A stretch of 64,000 nucleotides of DNA from Pseudomonadota bacterium. Its GTDB lineage: Bacteria > Pseudomonadota > Gammaproteobacteria > Burkholderiales > Burkholderiaceae_C. The notes beneath the pieces were generated by a model. It had not been told where the DNA came from. It searched no databases and worked only from the letters and a program-made list of their open reading frames with translations. The position numbers and the translations under genes were made by a program. The stretch spans positions 124,001-188,000 of the forward strand of contig JAIUOW010000006.1 of assembly GCA_020161775.1 (NCBI GenBank). The letters are read 5' to 3'. This document shows positions 36,948 to 45,760 of the stretch, one piece after another (the first letter of the stretch is position 1; each line of letters begins with the position of its first letter).

Positions 36948-38558
36948 TCATCCCCACACCAAGAGTTCAGTCTTGCCCGTATAGCGGTCGTTCTTGACGC
37001 CCGCCACTCGCATCAGGCGGCCGTCGTCATAGCCCCAGCGGTCCTCGCGCACAACCACCACGGTGGCCGGGCGCACCAGGTCGATCAATGCCGGCGTGAG
37101 CCACTGGGTTACAGCCGCTGAATGGCGGGCCACCTTGTACAAGGCCAGCTGCGCCGTGGCAAAGGCCTGCGCTGCGGCCTCTTCAGCGATCAGGCTGGTC
37201 AGCTTCAGCTCGATCGCGTTCAGGTGCGCGTCTTTAACTGTGTTGTCGCTGTCCTGCACGGTTCGCCATTCCGTGGCCAGCCACGCCCGCGCGGCCAGCG
37301 CCGCCCGTCCACCAGGTGCGCGCACGGTGTCGGTGCCGGGGTTGGCCTTGTCGCCGCCCAGCGCCTGATCGGGCTGCGCCGTCCAGTTGCGCCCGTACTG
37401 CAGCGTCACGCGGTAGGCCGGCGCCACGTCGCCCGTTCCCACCGGGTCGGTGATCTCGATCGAGTCGGTGCGCAGGGGCGTCAGCGTGGCCACAGGCGCC
37501 CCTGCAGGCGCCGCCCAGGGCGTCAGGCGGTACACCCCTGCCGGATCGCCCCACCAGGCCGCCCCGGCGCTTGTAGCCAGCTCGGTCAGCGCCGCATCTG
37601 CGGTGGTCTCGTTGAACCAGGCGCACTCGATCTCGGCCGGCAGCGCCACGTCCAGCGCGGCCACGTCGGCCGCCGAGATCGCGCCGCCGGCCACGCCCAT
37701 GTAACTCAGCACCCGCTTCCACACCTGGGCGTGGGTGCGGTCAGCCGCGTCGCCATAGGCCGCGTCACAGGTCACCCCGCCCACGGGTGATCCGCCCAGG
37801 CGGAAGTAGCAGCCATCCACCGTGTTGGACAGCACCTTGTACTGGCCAGGCACGGCGGCCAGGCCATCATCCTGCAGCTCGGCCAGGGTGGCGTAGGCGC
37901 TGGCAGCGGCCAGCGGCACGCCGCGATCGCGCACAGCGCCCACGGTCACCGCCTCGGCGCCGACCGGAATGGAGACGTGATAGATCAGCTTGGCCGCGTT
38001 CACCAGCACCGGCTGCATGTTGCTGGCCAGCCCCAGCACGATCGCCTTGACGCGGCCTTTCAGATCGTCCACGCCCTCCAGGCCATTGGGCAGCACATTG
38101 GTGCCCGCATAGCGCAGCTGCTGCAGCGGCTTGGTCATCGCTGCGGCCAGGTCGGCCGGGCGGAAAACGATGCGGTTGCGCTCAAAGCTCGGGGCGCCCT
38201 CCTGGGTGCCGTTGATGACCGTCACGTACCCGGCCGGGTACGCCGCGCTGCGATCACCGATGCGGATCACGATGCTGCGCCCGTCAAAGGCGTAGCCCAG
38301 CAGCTGCGCGCCCAGCTCGCCGGTGGAATCATCCAGGACCACCTCGCCAGGTGTCACATGGCCATACCGGCCCGGCGCGCTGAAAACGTCGATGCGGCTC
38401 CAGCCGGGGTCCAGCAGGAAAGGCCGGTACAGCGCGTTGGCAGGCACTTCCGAGGGACGCAGGCGGTAGGCCAGGCCATCGCAAAAGCGCAGCGTCTCGG
38501 CCACGCCCAAGGCCTTGTTCCAGGCGCCGATCTCCACCAGGCAGATCTGGTCGTTCAT
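36948..38558 (-). CDS. Large tail-tip/hub-like structural protein (536 aa)
   Basis: A 536-residue protein immediately downstream of the tape measure gene; its ATG overlaps that gene's stop (ATGA). It has beta-rich N-terminal regions (YGHVTPGEVVLDDSTGELGAQ, SIVIRIGDRSAAYPAGY), a helical middle and a C-terminal domain with TPALIDLVRPATVVVV and MRVAGVKNDRYTGKTELLVWG. The position suggests a baseplate hub or distal-tail role. No enzymatic motif was seen. Confidence 0.6.
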   Translation of the reverse strand: MNDQICLVEIGAWNKALGVAETLRFCDGLAYRLRPSEVPANALYRPFLLDPGWSRIDVFSAPGRYGHVTPGEVVLDDSTGELGAQLLGYAFDGRSIVIRIGDRSAAYPAGYVTVINGTQEGAPSFERNRIVFRPADLAAAMTKPLQQLRYAGTNVLPNGLEGVDDLKGRVKAIVLGLASNMQPVLVNAAKLIYHVSIPVGAEAVTVGAVRDRGVPLAAASAYATLAELQDDGLAAVPGQYKVLSNTVDGCYFRLGGSPVGGVTCDAAYGDAADRTHAQVWKRVLSYMGVAGGAISAADVAALDVALPAEIECAWFNETTADAALTELATSAGAAWWGDPAGVYRLTPWAAPAGAPVATLTPLRTDSIEITDPVGTGDVAPAYRVTLQYGRNWTAQPDQALGGDKANPGTDTVRAPGGRAALAARAWLATEWRTVQDSDNTVKDAHLNAIELKLTSLIAEEAAAQAFATAQLALYKVARHSAAVTQWLTPALIDLVRPATVVVVREDRWGYDDGRLMRVAGVKNDRYTGKTELLVWG

Positions 38559-41500
38559 GCCGGCACCTTCAGCCTGGCCAGGCCAAACGCGACCGCCTGG
38601 GCCACCTTGCGGGCATCCTCCCGGCCTGAGGCCGCAGAATCCTCCAGGGTGCCCAGCAGCCGCTCCATGAGGGCGTTCTGCCGCTCGACGGCCAGTGTGT
38701 GGCGCATGTCGGCCGCGCTGCCGGTGCGAGCGCCCGCGGGCTGGCCAGCACCGCCGATGATTTCGCGGGTCTGCTGGGCCGTCCAGTACATGGCTGGGCC
38801 GGTAGCCTCCAGCTCCTTGCCTTTTTCGCCAACGATGCGCAGGCCGCCCTTGTGATAGCCGCCCGACTCAAAGCCCGGCGTATTGGCCAACACCCACTCG
38901 CCCGACTTCCTCATCTCCCCCGTGACGTAGTCCAGGGATTTGCCCGAGGTCAGTTGGCCCGACCAATAAGCCAAGCCTTGAGCGTCCGGCGTGCGGCCAA
39001 ACAGGTCCGAATACAGCTGAGTTACAGCGGATTGCGCCGCGCCCGCCGAGGTACCGGTCTGCGCTCCCCTCACAGCGCCTTGGGCTGCTTGGGCAGCAGC
39101 CAGCTGCAGGATCGCGTCGCGCACGCTCAGCACGCCGGCATTCAGCTCGACGTTCAGGTCCACCAGCTGCGACACCTCGGCCGTCAGCGCGGTCAGCTTC
39201 ACGTCCTGGACACTGGCCATTGCCCGCGCCGACTGCTCGGCCTGCTCCACGATACGCAGCACCCAGTCACGGTCAGCCTGGTAGGCCTCGCTGGACGCGT
39301 TGACCGTGCTGCTCGCGGACAACACCGACTCACCAGCGCCGCGCAGCTGCTGCAGGGCCTGCTCATCACCAGCCTGGGCCAATGCGGCCAGGCGCTGAAG
39401 CTCCGTCCGGCTGGCCGCCAGCTTGGCGGTGGGCGACAGGCCAGCCAGGTCGCCGCTGATCAGCTCCTGGCGGAATCGCTTGAGGCCGTCCGCGAATTCC
39501 AGGAAGCGATCCTTCGTCGCCTGCAGCGCGTCGCGCTCGCGCTCATAGCTGCGCACCAGGGCGCTACGCGCCGAGTCCACACCCTGGGCAATCTGCGCTG
39601 AAGTCCTGGCCGCGCCTTCGGCGGCCGGCGTCACCTGGGCGAATGCGCTCTCCACGGCCAGCAGCGCCGCGATCATCTGCGCGCCGGCCTCGGTCAGCGG
39701 GTCTTGCTGTTCGACCAGCCGGCGGAACTCGTCGCGCGTGGCGGGCAGCGCCAGGCCGAGCCCGGAGAAGGTGCGCGTCAGGTCGTTCAGGACTTGCTGG
39801 TTGCGCTCAGCTTCGGAGTAGTAGTTGTTGCGAAAGCTGCTGTACTTGCTGGCCAGCGCGTCCACGCCGCCGGCCAGCTCCACCATGCGCTGGGTGGCCT
39901 CCACGCTGCCGGTTGCCAGCTTGCCCATGTTGTTGTTCAAGCCGCCGAACAGCACGGTGAGCTGGCGGGTCACCTGCAGGGCGTCCAGGCGGCGCTGCAG
40001 CTCGGCCGGGTCAGCGGTGATCTCTACCTGGCCCAGGTAGTCCCTCATGCGCTGTTCCAGCTCGGGGTTGTCCACGAACGCCTGGTACAGCGTGCGAGTC
40101 ACCTCGGCGGCCAGCTCTGCCTTCAGCGCCTCGTCACCGCGCGCCACGTTCTCGAACTCGCCGCCCAGGCGTGCCGCGCGGCTGTAACTGCCCCCACGGA
40201 CTTCGAGCTGCGTCTGCGCGTCACCCTCAGGATCTTGCGCCCAGAAGATGCCGGCGTTGCGCAAAGCCGTGTCTTTCAGGCCCAAGGCGCTGGCCCTGGA
40301 CTTGTACATGGCCACCATGTCATCCACGGCAGACTTGGCCGCGCCCACGTCGCCGCGCTCCATGCCAGCCACGCCATAGCCGCCTTCAGCCTTCGGCCCG
40401 CCCTTGCTGCCCGTGAACGACGCGATCGCGGCAATGCCCAGGCCGATAGGACCCAGAACACCAGCCAGCGTGCCCAGCCCGGCAGCAAATGAGCCGCTGG
40501 CCAGCGCCGAGAAGCCGCCAGAGATCGCTTCCATCATGGTCAGCGAACTCAGCTCGCCCATGCCCAGGAATACGCCCTGGGCCACGCTGCCGGCAGCGGA
40601 GCCAAAGCTGCCCAGGGCAGCATTCACACCGGACATCACAGCGCTGCCGCCGAACGAGCCTGCAGCCTGCCCAGCAGCACTTGCGGGCGGCGTGTGGCCA
40701 AACAAGGAGCCGATGGCGTTGGCCGCGGGCTGCAGCACGGGCTTGAGCACCAGGTTGTTGAACTCGCGCTGCACCCACGACTTCAAGCCCGAGAAGCCGT
40801 CCACCAGCGCATCCACGATCTCGCCGGTCTTGTTGCGCCAGATCTCCACCGCACGCTGCGCCGCCTGGGCATGCTGCTCCACCATGCGCTGGGTGGTCTC
40901 CTGGCCTTCACCCTTGGCAGTGGCATCGCGCAGCCGCTTCTGCGCCGCGATCTGCTTGTCCAGGGCCTCGATATAGCCGGGGATGACGTTGTTGGTCGCC
41001 TCAAGATCCGCCTTGGACTTCTCCAGCTGCGTGATCGTCAGATCCAGCAGCGCCACCTTGCTTTGGCCGAACACGGCGTTTTGCGCCTCCTGTGCGGCGG
41101 CCTGGTCGTGGATCGCCTGGGTGCCCTGTTCCACCTGGCGCAGCAGGTCCTGCTGCGGCTTGCTGTACAGCTCCTGCAGATCCCGCGCGGCCTTGTTGAC
41201 CGTGTTGATGCGCTGGCGGGCCAGCTCGGCGATCTGGCCCTCGATCTGGACCTGCTCCTTGCCTGAGTCGCGGGTGGTCTTAACGAGGGCGAGCTTCGCA
41301 GTCAGCGCCTTCTGTTCAGCGTCGATTTCCTGCAGGCGCAAGTCACGCTTGCGCTCCACGGCCGTCTGTTCGCTGATCAGCGCCTGCTTGCGCAAGCTGT
41401 CCACCGCGTCGAGGCCATCGGCAATCACCAACTGCTCAAGCCGATAAGACGCCTCCACCGACGCGATACGCCGCTCAACCTGTTGATCGCTGTCGCGCGT

Positions 41501-43102
41501 CTGCGCCTTGTCATAGGCGGCCAGCTGCTGGCGTGTGTCTTTGCTGAGCTGGATCAGGCGCGCGTCACGCTCTTTCTCCAGCGCCACGCGGGCGTCGTTG
41601 TCCGTGGTAACGGCGATGCGGTTGGCATAGGACTTGGCGATATCCACCGCCTGTTCATTGCCCTCACGCAGGATGTCATTGCGCAGCTTGACGTACTTGT
41701 TGACCTCTTCCAGAGGCTTGGCGCCAGGGAAAGGGGCAACCGTGGCCGCCCCGGAAAGGCGGCGGTCCTCCACTGCTTTGCTGCTGCCATCCATCGTAGC
41801 CAGCTCACCACGCAGCAGCGCGATCTGCTGGCGCCGCTCTGCAATGGTGCGGGCAATGTTGTCTTGCGCACCCTGGCGGCCAGCGGCGCGCTGCATGGCG
41901 GCTTCTGAGCGCCGGTTCGCCTCTTCCAGAGCGTTGATTGTCTGCTCGATGCCTTGGGCGGTCTTGTTGTACGCAGAGGCGGCCGAGCCCACCGCGCTTA
42001 CCCCGGCAGCAAGACCCAAGAGGATGGCGACGGCTGGATTGGCCGCCAACGCGGCGCCCACCGCCACCACAGCGCCTGCCACCTTGGCAATACCGGCAGC
42101 CAAACCCACAACCGCACCCACGGCCGCAGCACCGCCCACTGTCCCTGCGATGATGCTGACGGCAGTCTTGTTGGCTTCAACAACCCTGCCGACCGTGTCG
42201 ATCCCGTCCGCGATCTTGATGACGGCACCGGCCAGGCGTCCGCTGGCATCGGTGGCCTCGTCAACAGTGCCGATGAAGTTCTGTGTAGCGTTGGTCCACA
42301 CCTGGGCTGCGCTGCTGATCGTAGGCTTGACCCGAGCGAACTCCGCCTCCAGCTTCGGCGCGCTCTTCTCCAAGGCATCCAGAACCGCCAGCGCGCTGAT
42401 CTTGCCCTCCTGGCCATAGGCACGCAGCTGGCCCACCGTGATGCCCATGCCATCCGCGATCGCCTGCGCCAGACGCGGGGTCTGCTCCAGGATGGAATTC
42501 AGCTCTTCCCCGCGCAGGGTGCCGCTGGCCAGGCCTTGGCTCAACTGCACCAGCGCGGCAGACTGGCCTTGCGCCGCGCCGCCGCCGATCGCCAGCGCCT
42601 GACCCACGGCCTTGCTCACGTTCAGCAGCCTGTCCTGGCTGTAACCCAGCTGCTGACCGTTCTTGGCCAGCGTGGCGTAGGTGTTGCCCAGCTCGGTCAT
42701 GGACGTGCGCGTGTCCTGGGCAATGCCGTAGATCTCGCCGCGCAGCCGGCGCACGGCTGATTCCTGGGCCGTCACCAGCTTTAACCGGCTGTCCAGGGCC
42801 GACACCGCATCCATCGCCTGCACCACCTGGCCGGCCCAGCCCGCGAACAGGCCAACGCCGATCGCGCCGCTGGCGTAGTGCCCCACCTTTTTGACGGCGT
42901 CAGCCAGGCGGTCCACGCCGGTGGTGGCGTCACGGGCCTCGCGGCCAGCGCGGGCCGCCTTGGTGCCCATGCCCTCGATCTTGCGGCCGGTGTCCTCGAC
43001 CTGGCGGCCGAGTTTGGCCGCTGCGTCGGCGTTCGCGCCCTGATCCACCACGAACGCCTTACCGTCCGAGGTGATCTTGATGGATATGACGCGTTCTGCC
43101 AT
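38555..43102 (-). CDS. Tape measure protein
   Basis: A 1515-residue protein, the largest of the prophage, which sets tail length and helps DNA entry. The N-terminal tape-measure domain includes DAVSALDSRLKLVTAQES, LGNTYATLAKNGQQLGYSQD and LRGEELNSILEQTPRLAQAI. It is followed by hydrophobic helices (GTVGGAAAVGAVVGLAAGIA), long coiled-coil regions with KERDAR/RQRIN-type heptads, a second Gly/Ala-rich hydrophobic stretch, and near residues 1360-1410 a DUF4214-like module (LYSDLFGRTPDAQGLAYW). At about 1.5 angstrom per residue this implies a tail roughly 200 nm long; this is an inference from length only. Confidence 0.9.
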   Translation of the reverse strand: MAERVISIKITSDGKAFVVDQGANADAAAKLGRQVEDTGRKIEGMGTKAARAGREARDATTGVDRLADAVKKVGHYASGAIGVGLFAGWAGQVVQAMDAVSALDSRLKLVTAQESAVRRLRGEIYGIAQDTRTSMTELGNTYATLAKNGQQLGYSQDRLLNVSKAVGQALAIGGGAAQGQSAALVQLSQGLASGTLRGEELNSILEQTPRLAQAIADGMGITVGQLRAYGQEGKISALAVLDALEKSAPKLEAEFARVKPTISSAAQVWTNATQNFIGTVDEATDASGRLAGAVIKIADGIDTVGRVVEANKTAVSIIAGTVGGAAAVGAVVGLAAGIAKVAGAVVAVGAALAANPAVAILLGLAAGVSAVGSAASAYNKTAQGIEQTINALEEANRRSEAAMQRAAGRQGAQDNIARTIAERRQQIALLRGELATMDGSSKAVEDRRLSGAATVAPFPGAKPLEEVNKYVKLRNDILREGNEQAVDIAKSYANRIAVTTDNDARVALEKERDARLIQLSKDTRQQLAAYDKAQTRDSDQQVERRIASVEASYRLEQLVIADGLDAVDSLRKQALISEQTAVERKRDLRLQEIDAEQKALTAKLALVKTTRDSGKEQVQIEGQIAELARQRINTVNKAARDLQELYSKPQQDLLRQVEQGTQAIHDQAAAQEAQNAVFGQSKVALLDLTITQLEKSKADLEATNNVIPGYIEALDKQIAAQKRLRDATAKGEGQETTQRMVEQHAQAAQRAVEIWRNKTGEIVDALVDGFSGLKSWVQREFNNLVLKPVLQPAANAIGSLFGHTPPASAAGQAAGSFGGSAVMSGVNAALGSFGSAAGSVAQGVFLGMGELSSLTMMEAISGGFSALASGSFAAGLGTLAGVLGPIGLGIAAIASFTGSKGGPKAEGGYGVAGMERGDVGAAKSAVDDMVAMYKSRASALGLKDTALRNAGIFWAQDPEGDAQTQLEVRGGSYSRAARLGGEFENVARGDEALKAELAAEVTRTLYQAFVDNPELEQRMRDYLGQVEITADPAELQRRLDALQVTRQLTVLFGGLNNNMGKLATGSVEATQRMVELAGGVDALASKYSSFRNNYYSEAERNQQVLNDLTRTFSGLGLALPATRDEFRRLVEQQDPLTEAGAQMIAALLAVESAFAQVTPAAEGAARTSAQIAQGVDSARSALVRSYERERDALQATKDRFLEFADGLKRFRQELISGDLAGLSPTAKLAASRTELQRLAALAQAGDEQALQQLRGAGESVLSASSTVNASSEAYQADRDWVLRIVEQAEQSARAMASVQDVKLTALTAEVSQLVDLNVELNAGVLSVRDAILQLAAAQAAQGAVRGAQTGTSAGAAQSAVTQLYSDLFGRTPDAQGLAYWSGQLTSGKSLDYVTGEMRKSGEWVLANTPGFESGGYHKGGLRIVGEKGKELEATGPAMYWTAQQTREIIGGAGQPAGARTGSAADMRHTLAVERQNALMERLLGTLEDSAASGREDARKVAQAVAFGLARLKVPA

Positions 43103-43122
43103 TTCTAGTTAAACTGCCGTGT

Positions 43123-43290
43123 ATGGGTCTCTTGCTTCAACTCGCCTTCACCGTGATCTGCGCCTTGGTCGCCGCCGCGCTGTTGCCTGGGCCTCTGGGT
43201 GGGTGGCTTCTGATGGCCGTTGCTGCTCTGCTCCCCATCGCCTTGCTGGTGGCCGCTGTGCGCGGTGCACTGGGCCTGGCCAAGTCCTGA
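43123..43290 (+). CDS. Possible small two-TM membrane protein on the opposite strand
   Basis: A 55-codon ORF on the plus strand. Its product has two hydrophobic segments, LLLQLAFTVICALVAAALL and GWLLMAVAALLPIALLVAAV, split by PGPLGG, with a short basic tail. It exactly fills the 195-bp gap between the tape measure gene and the tail chaperone gene, where the minus strand has no convincing reading frame. Against it: no clear ribosome site, and the orientation opposes the whole late operon. It could be a real small inhibitor or holin-like protein, or a chance ORF. Confidence 0.35.
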   Translation: MGLLLQLAFTVICALVAAALLPGPLGGWLLMAVAALLPIALLVAAVRGALGLAKS

Positions 43291-43297
43291 CGTTGGG

Positions 43298-44031
43298 TCA
43301 GCGGTCGTTCAGGTAGGTCTTGGCCTCGGCCTCCATCACCTTCAGCTGCTCGAACAGCTCCCGCGTGCCATTCACCCCCAGCCAGCCCATCACCACTTCC
43401 ACCTTCTGGTAGTTCAGGCCCTGGTAAAACACCCCGCCTGAGCCCACCAGCACATCCCACTGCGTCTCCGCACCCCTGAACACCTCCAGCGCGTCCCAGT
43501 GCTGCGGCCACACTTCGCAAATCGCCTCGGCCTGGGCCTGCGCCACCGCATCGGGTGGCACCAGCTGGTCGATGTCGATGCCCAGCGCCTCGCATTGGGC
43601 TTGCAGGCTGTGGCTGCTCCGGTCGTTCGCCGCGTTGTCCGCGCCTAGGAAGTAGTGGCGGACTGCGGCCCGGAGTTTTTTGCGGGCTCCAGCGCCTCGG
43701 GTTCCTGCAGGTAGGTGTCCAGGAACTTGCGCACGATCGCCGCGCGCACGCCGTACACGTCACAGACTTTCTGGACGTTCTCGGGCGTGAAGGGCAGCTT
43801 CTGATCGTCGTCGCCAACGACTTCCGGCCCCCAGTCCAGCAGCACCAGGTCGATCACGCCCTGGTCGTTGATCTGCTTGGCGTTGATCTTGCCGATCAGC
43901 TGCTGGACCTCTTCCTGGCCGAGGCGTTTGAACTTGACCGTGAATTCGACGGCCGGGGCGGCGCCCAGATCGCCGATGACTCGGGTGGAGACTTTTGCCC
44001 AGAAGAAGGGCTGCTGTGCGACTTTGAACAT
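43298..44031 (-). CDS. Tail assembly chaperone, -1 frameshift fusion product (gpGT-like)
   Basis: Ribosomes that slip at the AAAAAAC heptamer (43681-43675) leave the 128-residue frame after its Asn119 and read LRAAVRHYFLGADNAANDRS, then CEALGIDIDQLVPPDAVAQ and a DUF1799-type domain (VWPQHWDALEVFRG, YQGLNYQKVEVVMGWLG) to the stop at 43298. The product would be about 244 residues. Every codon of the -1 frame between the heptamer and 43298 is open. The layout reproduces lambda G/GT, where the ratio of the two forms is needed to load the tape measure protein. The downstream segment could also be translated alone from an ATG at 43561 (MPPDAV...). Confidence 0.82.
43645..44031 (-). CDS. Tail assembly chaperone, unshifted form (gpG-like)
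   Basis: A 128-residue protein between the major tail protein and tape measure genes: FWAKVSTRVIGDLGAAPAVEFTVKFKRL, LIGKINAKQINDQGVIDLVLLDW and VQKVCDVYGVRAAIVRKFLDTYLQEPEAL. The short C-terminus (NSGPQSATTS) after the slippery site is probably unimportant. Small acidic-helical proteins at this spot bind the tape measure protein before tail tube polymerisation. A GTTAAAG site lies 16 bp upstream of its start. Confidence 0.8.
   Translation of the reverse strand: MFKVAQQPFFWAKVSTRVIGDLGAAPAVEFTVKFKRLGQEEVQQLIGKINAKQINDQGVIDLVLLDWGPEVVGDDDQKLPFTPENVQKVCDVYGVRAAIVRKFLDTYLQEPEALEPAKNSGPQSATTS
43675..43681 (-). promoter_or_regulatory. -1 ribosomal frameshift slippery heptamer
   Basis: Read leftward, the heptamer A AAA AAC is in the correct phase: the zero frame reads GCA AAA AAC and is followed 27 nt later by the zero-frame TAG. 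It is one of the most efficient X XXY YYZ slip sites in bacteria. A downstream stimulatory structure is plausible in the GC-rich sequence but was not computed. Confidence 0.85.
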
Positions 44032-44076
44032 GGTGCGTGCGAGTGAGTTAAAGATGGGCGGACGGTGCAGTGGCGA

Positions 44077-45012
44077 TCAGGTGAACACGATCGACCACTC
44101 ATCGTTGCCGGCCGAGGTGGGCACGTAGCGCGTGGGCACGTTGATCATCTGGATGCCGTCCTGGTTGGAATAGGTCGGCTTGCCCAGCTCCAGCGTGCCC
44201 GTGGCGTTGAAGGTGATGATGTTGCCGGCCGTCGTGCCATGCACGAGCGCCAGGTTGCCCAGCGTCTTGTCCTTCGCGGTACCCACCCAGTTTTTGGTGG
44301 CGATGGCCGTGTTCTCGAACACCAGGGAGCCCGCCGACTTGCGGTCCACGATCTCAACCGTGTCCACGCCCGTCAGGTCGCGCTTGACCACCTGGTTGCC
44401 GAAGTCCAGGTCATAGTGGCTCATGGCCACGGCCACACCGTGCACCGTGCACGTCGTGTTGGCCTTGTTCACTGCCACCGGCTTGACCCAGCCCGTCAGC
44501 GTCACCGCAGGCAGCGGGGTGTCAGTCAATGGCACGAACAGACCCATGAACTCGAACTGGAACACCGGCTTGCCCTTGGCGTCCAGCACGGGTTTGCAGT
44601 TGCCGCGCACGCCCGGCATGATGTGGTTGATTCCGTCAATGTTGCAGTACAGGCTGGCCGACTCCAGCGCTTCGGTGATCGGCAGCACGGTGACGCTGGT
44701 GTCAGCCACCACGGTCAACGAGGTTGCGCAGGCGCGCAGCAGGGGCGAGTACTTCGGCGCAACGCCGGCCGTTCCACTGCCCGCCATTTCCACATTGAAG
44801 CGCAGCCGTGCATAGCTGGTCGCTTCAATGGCGCCCATATTGCCGAAGTAGGGCTGCACGTTGTTGCGCTCGACTTCTTCGCCATCCAGCGGCGTCACTT
44901 CCACGTCATGCACCACCATCGCGTTGGCGGCACCAGTGGGTACAGAGTCAGTCGCGTAGACCGTCTCCATCTTGGCCAACAGGGCCAGTTTGCGGAACTT
45001 CTTCGATGCCAT
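44077..45012 (-). CDS. Major tail tube protein
   Basis: A 311-residue protein upstream of the chaperone and tape measure genes. It starts MASKKFRKLALLAKMETVYA and has two beta-rich halves: VTPLDGEEVERNNVQPYFG and ATSYARLRFNVEMAGSG in the first, GAGKG-free immunoglobulin-like strands such as LTGWVKPVAVNKANTTCTVHG and NIITFNATGTLELGKPTYSNQ in the second. Position, length and composition fit the tail tube subunit of long-tailed transposable phages of the B3 type. Confidence 0.75.
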   Translation of the reverse strand: MASKKFRKLALLAKMETVYATDSVPTGAANAMVVHDVEVTPLDGEEVERNNVQPYFGNMGAIEATSYARLRFNVEMAGSGTAGVAPKYSPLLRACATSLTVVADTSVTVLPITEALESASLYCNIDGINHIMPGVRGNCKPVLDAKGKPVFQFEFMGLFVPLTDTPLPAVTLTGWVKPVAVNKANTTCTVHGVAVAMSHYDLDFGNQVVKRDLTGVDTVEIVDRKSAGSLVFENTAIATKNWVGTAKDKTLGNLALVHGTTAGNIITFNATGTLELGKPTYSNQDGIQMINVPTRYVPTSAGNDEWSIVFT

Positions 45013-45038
45013 GCTGTGGCTCCTTTAGATGTGATGGC

Positions 45039-45290
45039 TCAGGTGGGCAGCGGCTTGCCGTCGTCGCCGATCGGCACCCGCTTGCCATTGACCAGGGCGA
45101 ACATGCCGCCGTGGCCGTGGAACTTGTCGCGCGGCACGGGCGGGTTCTTGGGCGGCGGCGTGAACGCGGGCTCGGGCTTTTTCTCAACGGCTGCGGGTGC
45201 AGCTGCAGGCGACGGTGCCGGGGCCTGGGCGGCTGCGGCATCGACAGCGCCAACGGTGGCTACGGCTTCAGTGGTGGGTGCGGGCTTCAT
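45039..45290 (-). CDS. Small Ala/Pro-rich phage protein (83 aa)
   Basis: An 83-residue protein with an Ala/Pro-rich disordered first half ([21 protein letters not shown]) and a short folded C-terminus (FHGHGGMFALVNGKRVPIGDDG). GGAG lies 6 nt before the ATG at 45290. It sits between the tail terminator-like gene and the tail tube gene. I do not recognise it; it may be a minor tail or completion component. Confidence 0.6.
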   Translation of the reverse strand: MKPAPTTEAVATVGAVDAAAAQAPAPSPAAAPAAVEKKPEPAFTPPPKNPPVPRDKFHGHGGMFALVNGKRVPIGDDGKPLPT

Positions 45291-45760
45291 AGGTAGCTCC
45301 ATGTCTTCAGTTGCAAAAGGGCGCTGTGGCAGAGCACACCGCAGAACATCACGGGCGCGGCGTCAATCACCTGGACGCCGTCTTCGCCGTCTTCGACGCT
45401 GTTGGCCTCGCAAACGCCGTCCAGGGTCGGATCAGCACGCACCACGGCGCGGTATGCCTCGATCAGCTCATCAAAGCGCAGCTCGCTCTCGTCCGCGTCG
45501 TTGAACGTCATGTAGCCGCGCCACTGCCAGGTGTGCACAACCATCACCGTGCCGGTGCTGACCGTGCTCTCTTGTGTGGCCGTGCGGCGCAGCCACCAGC
45601 CGCGTACCTGTTTGTCTTCCCCTTCGGGGGTACACACAAACAGCTCGCGGAACTTCCCTTCCTCGCGCGTGTAGCGCTCGCGGTCGTGCACGATGCCAAT
45701 GCCAGGGACGCCGGTCATTTGCGCCACCACGGCCGCGCGGATCTCCGCCAGGGTGCTCAT
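45287..45760 (-). CDS. Tail completion/terminator-like protein (157 aa)
   Basis: A 157-residue protein: MSTLAEIRAAVVAQMTGVPG, GWWLRRTATQESTVSTGTVM, HTWQWRGYMTFNDADESEL and FDELIEAYRAVVRADPTL. Proteins of this length between the gp10-like gene and the tail tube often terminate the tail or join it to the head. Its start overlaps the upstream stop (ATGA). Function is inferred from position. Confidence 0.55.
   Translation of the reverse strand: MSTLAEIRAAVVAQMTGVPGIGIVHDRERYTREEGKFRELFVCTPEGEDKQVRGWWLRRTATQESTVSTGTVMVVHTWQWRGYMTFNDADESELRFDELIEAYRAVVRADPTLDGVCEANSVEDGEDGVQVIDAAPVMFCGVLCHSALLQLKTWSYL

Noticed and set aside
43137-43817. A 226-codon leftward frame spanning the chaperone region
   Set aside because: It is the third frame through the G/GT locus; Arg/Pro/Gly-rich and inconsistent with the slippery-site reading.
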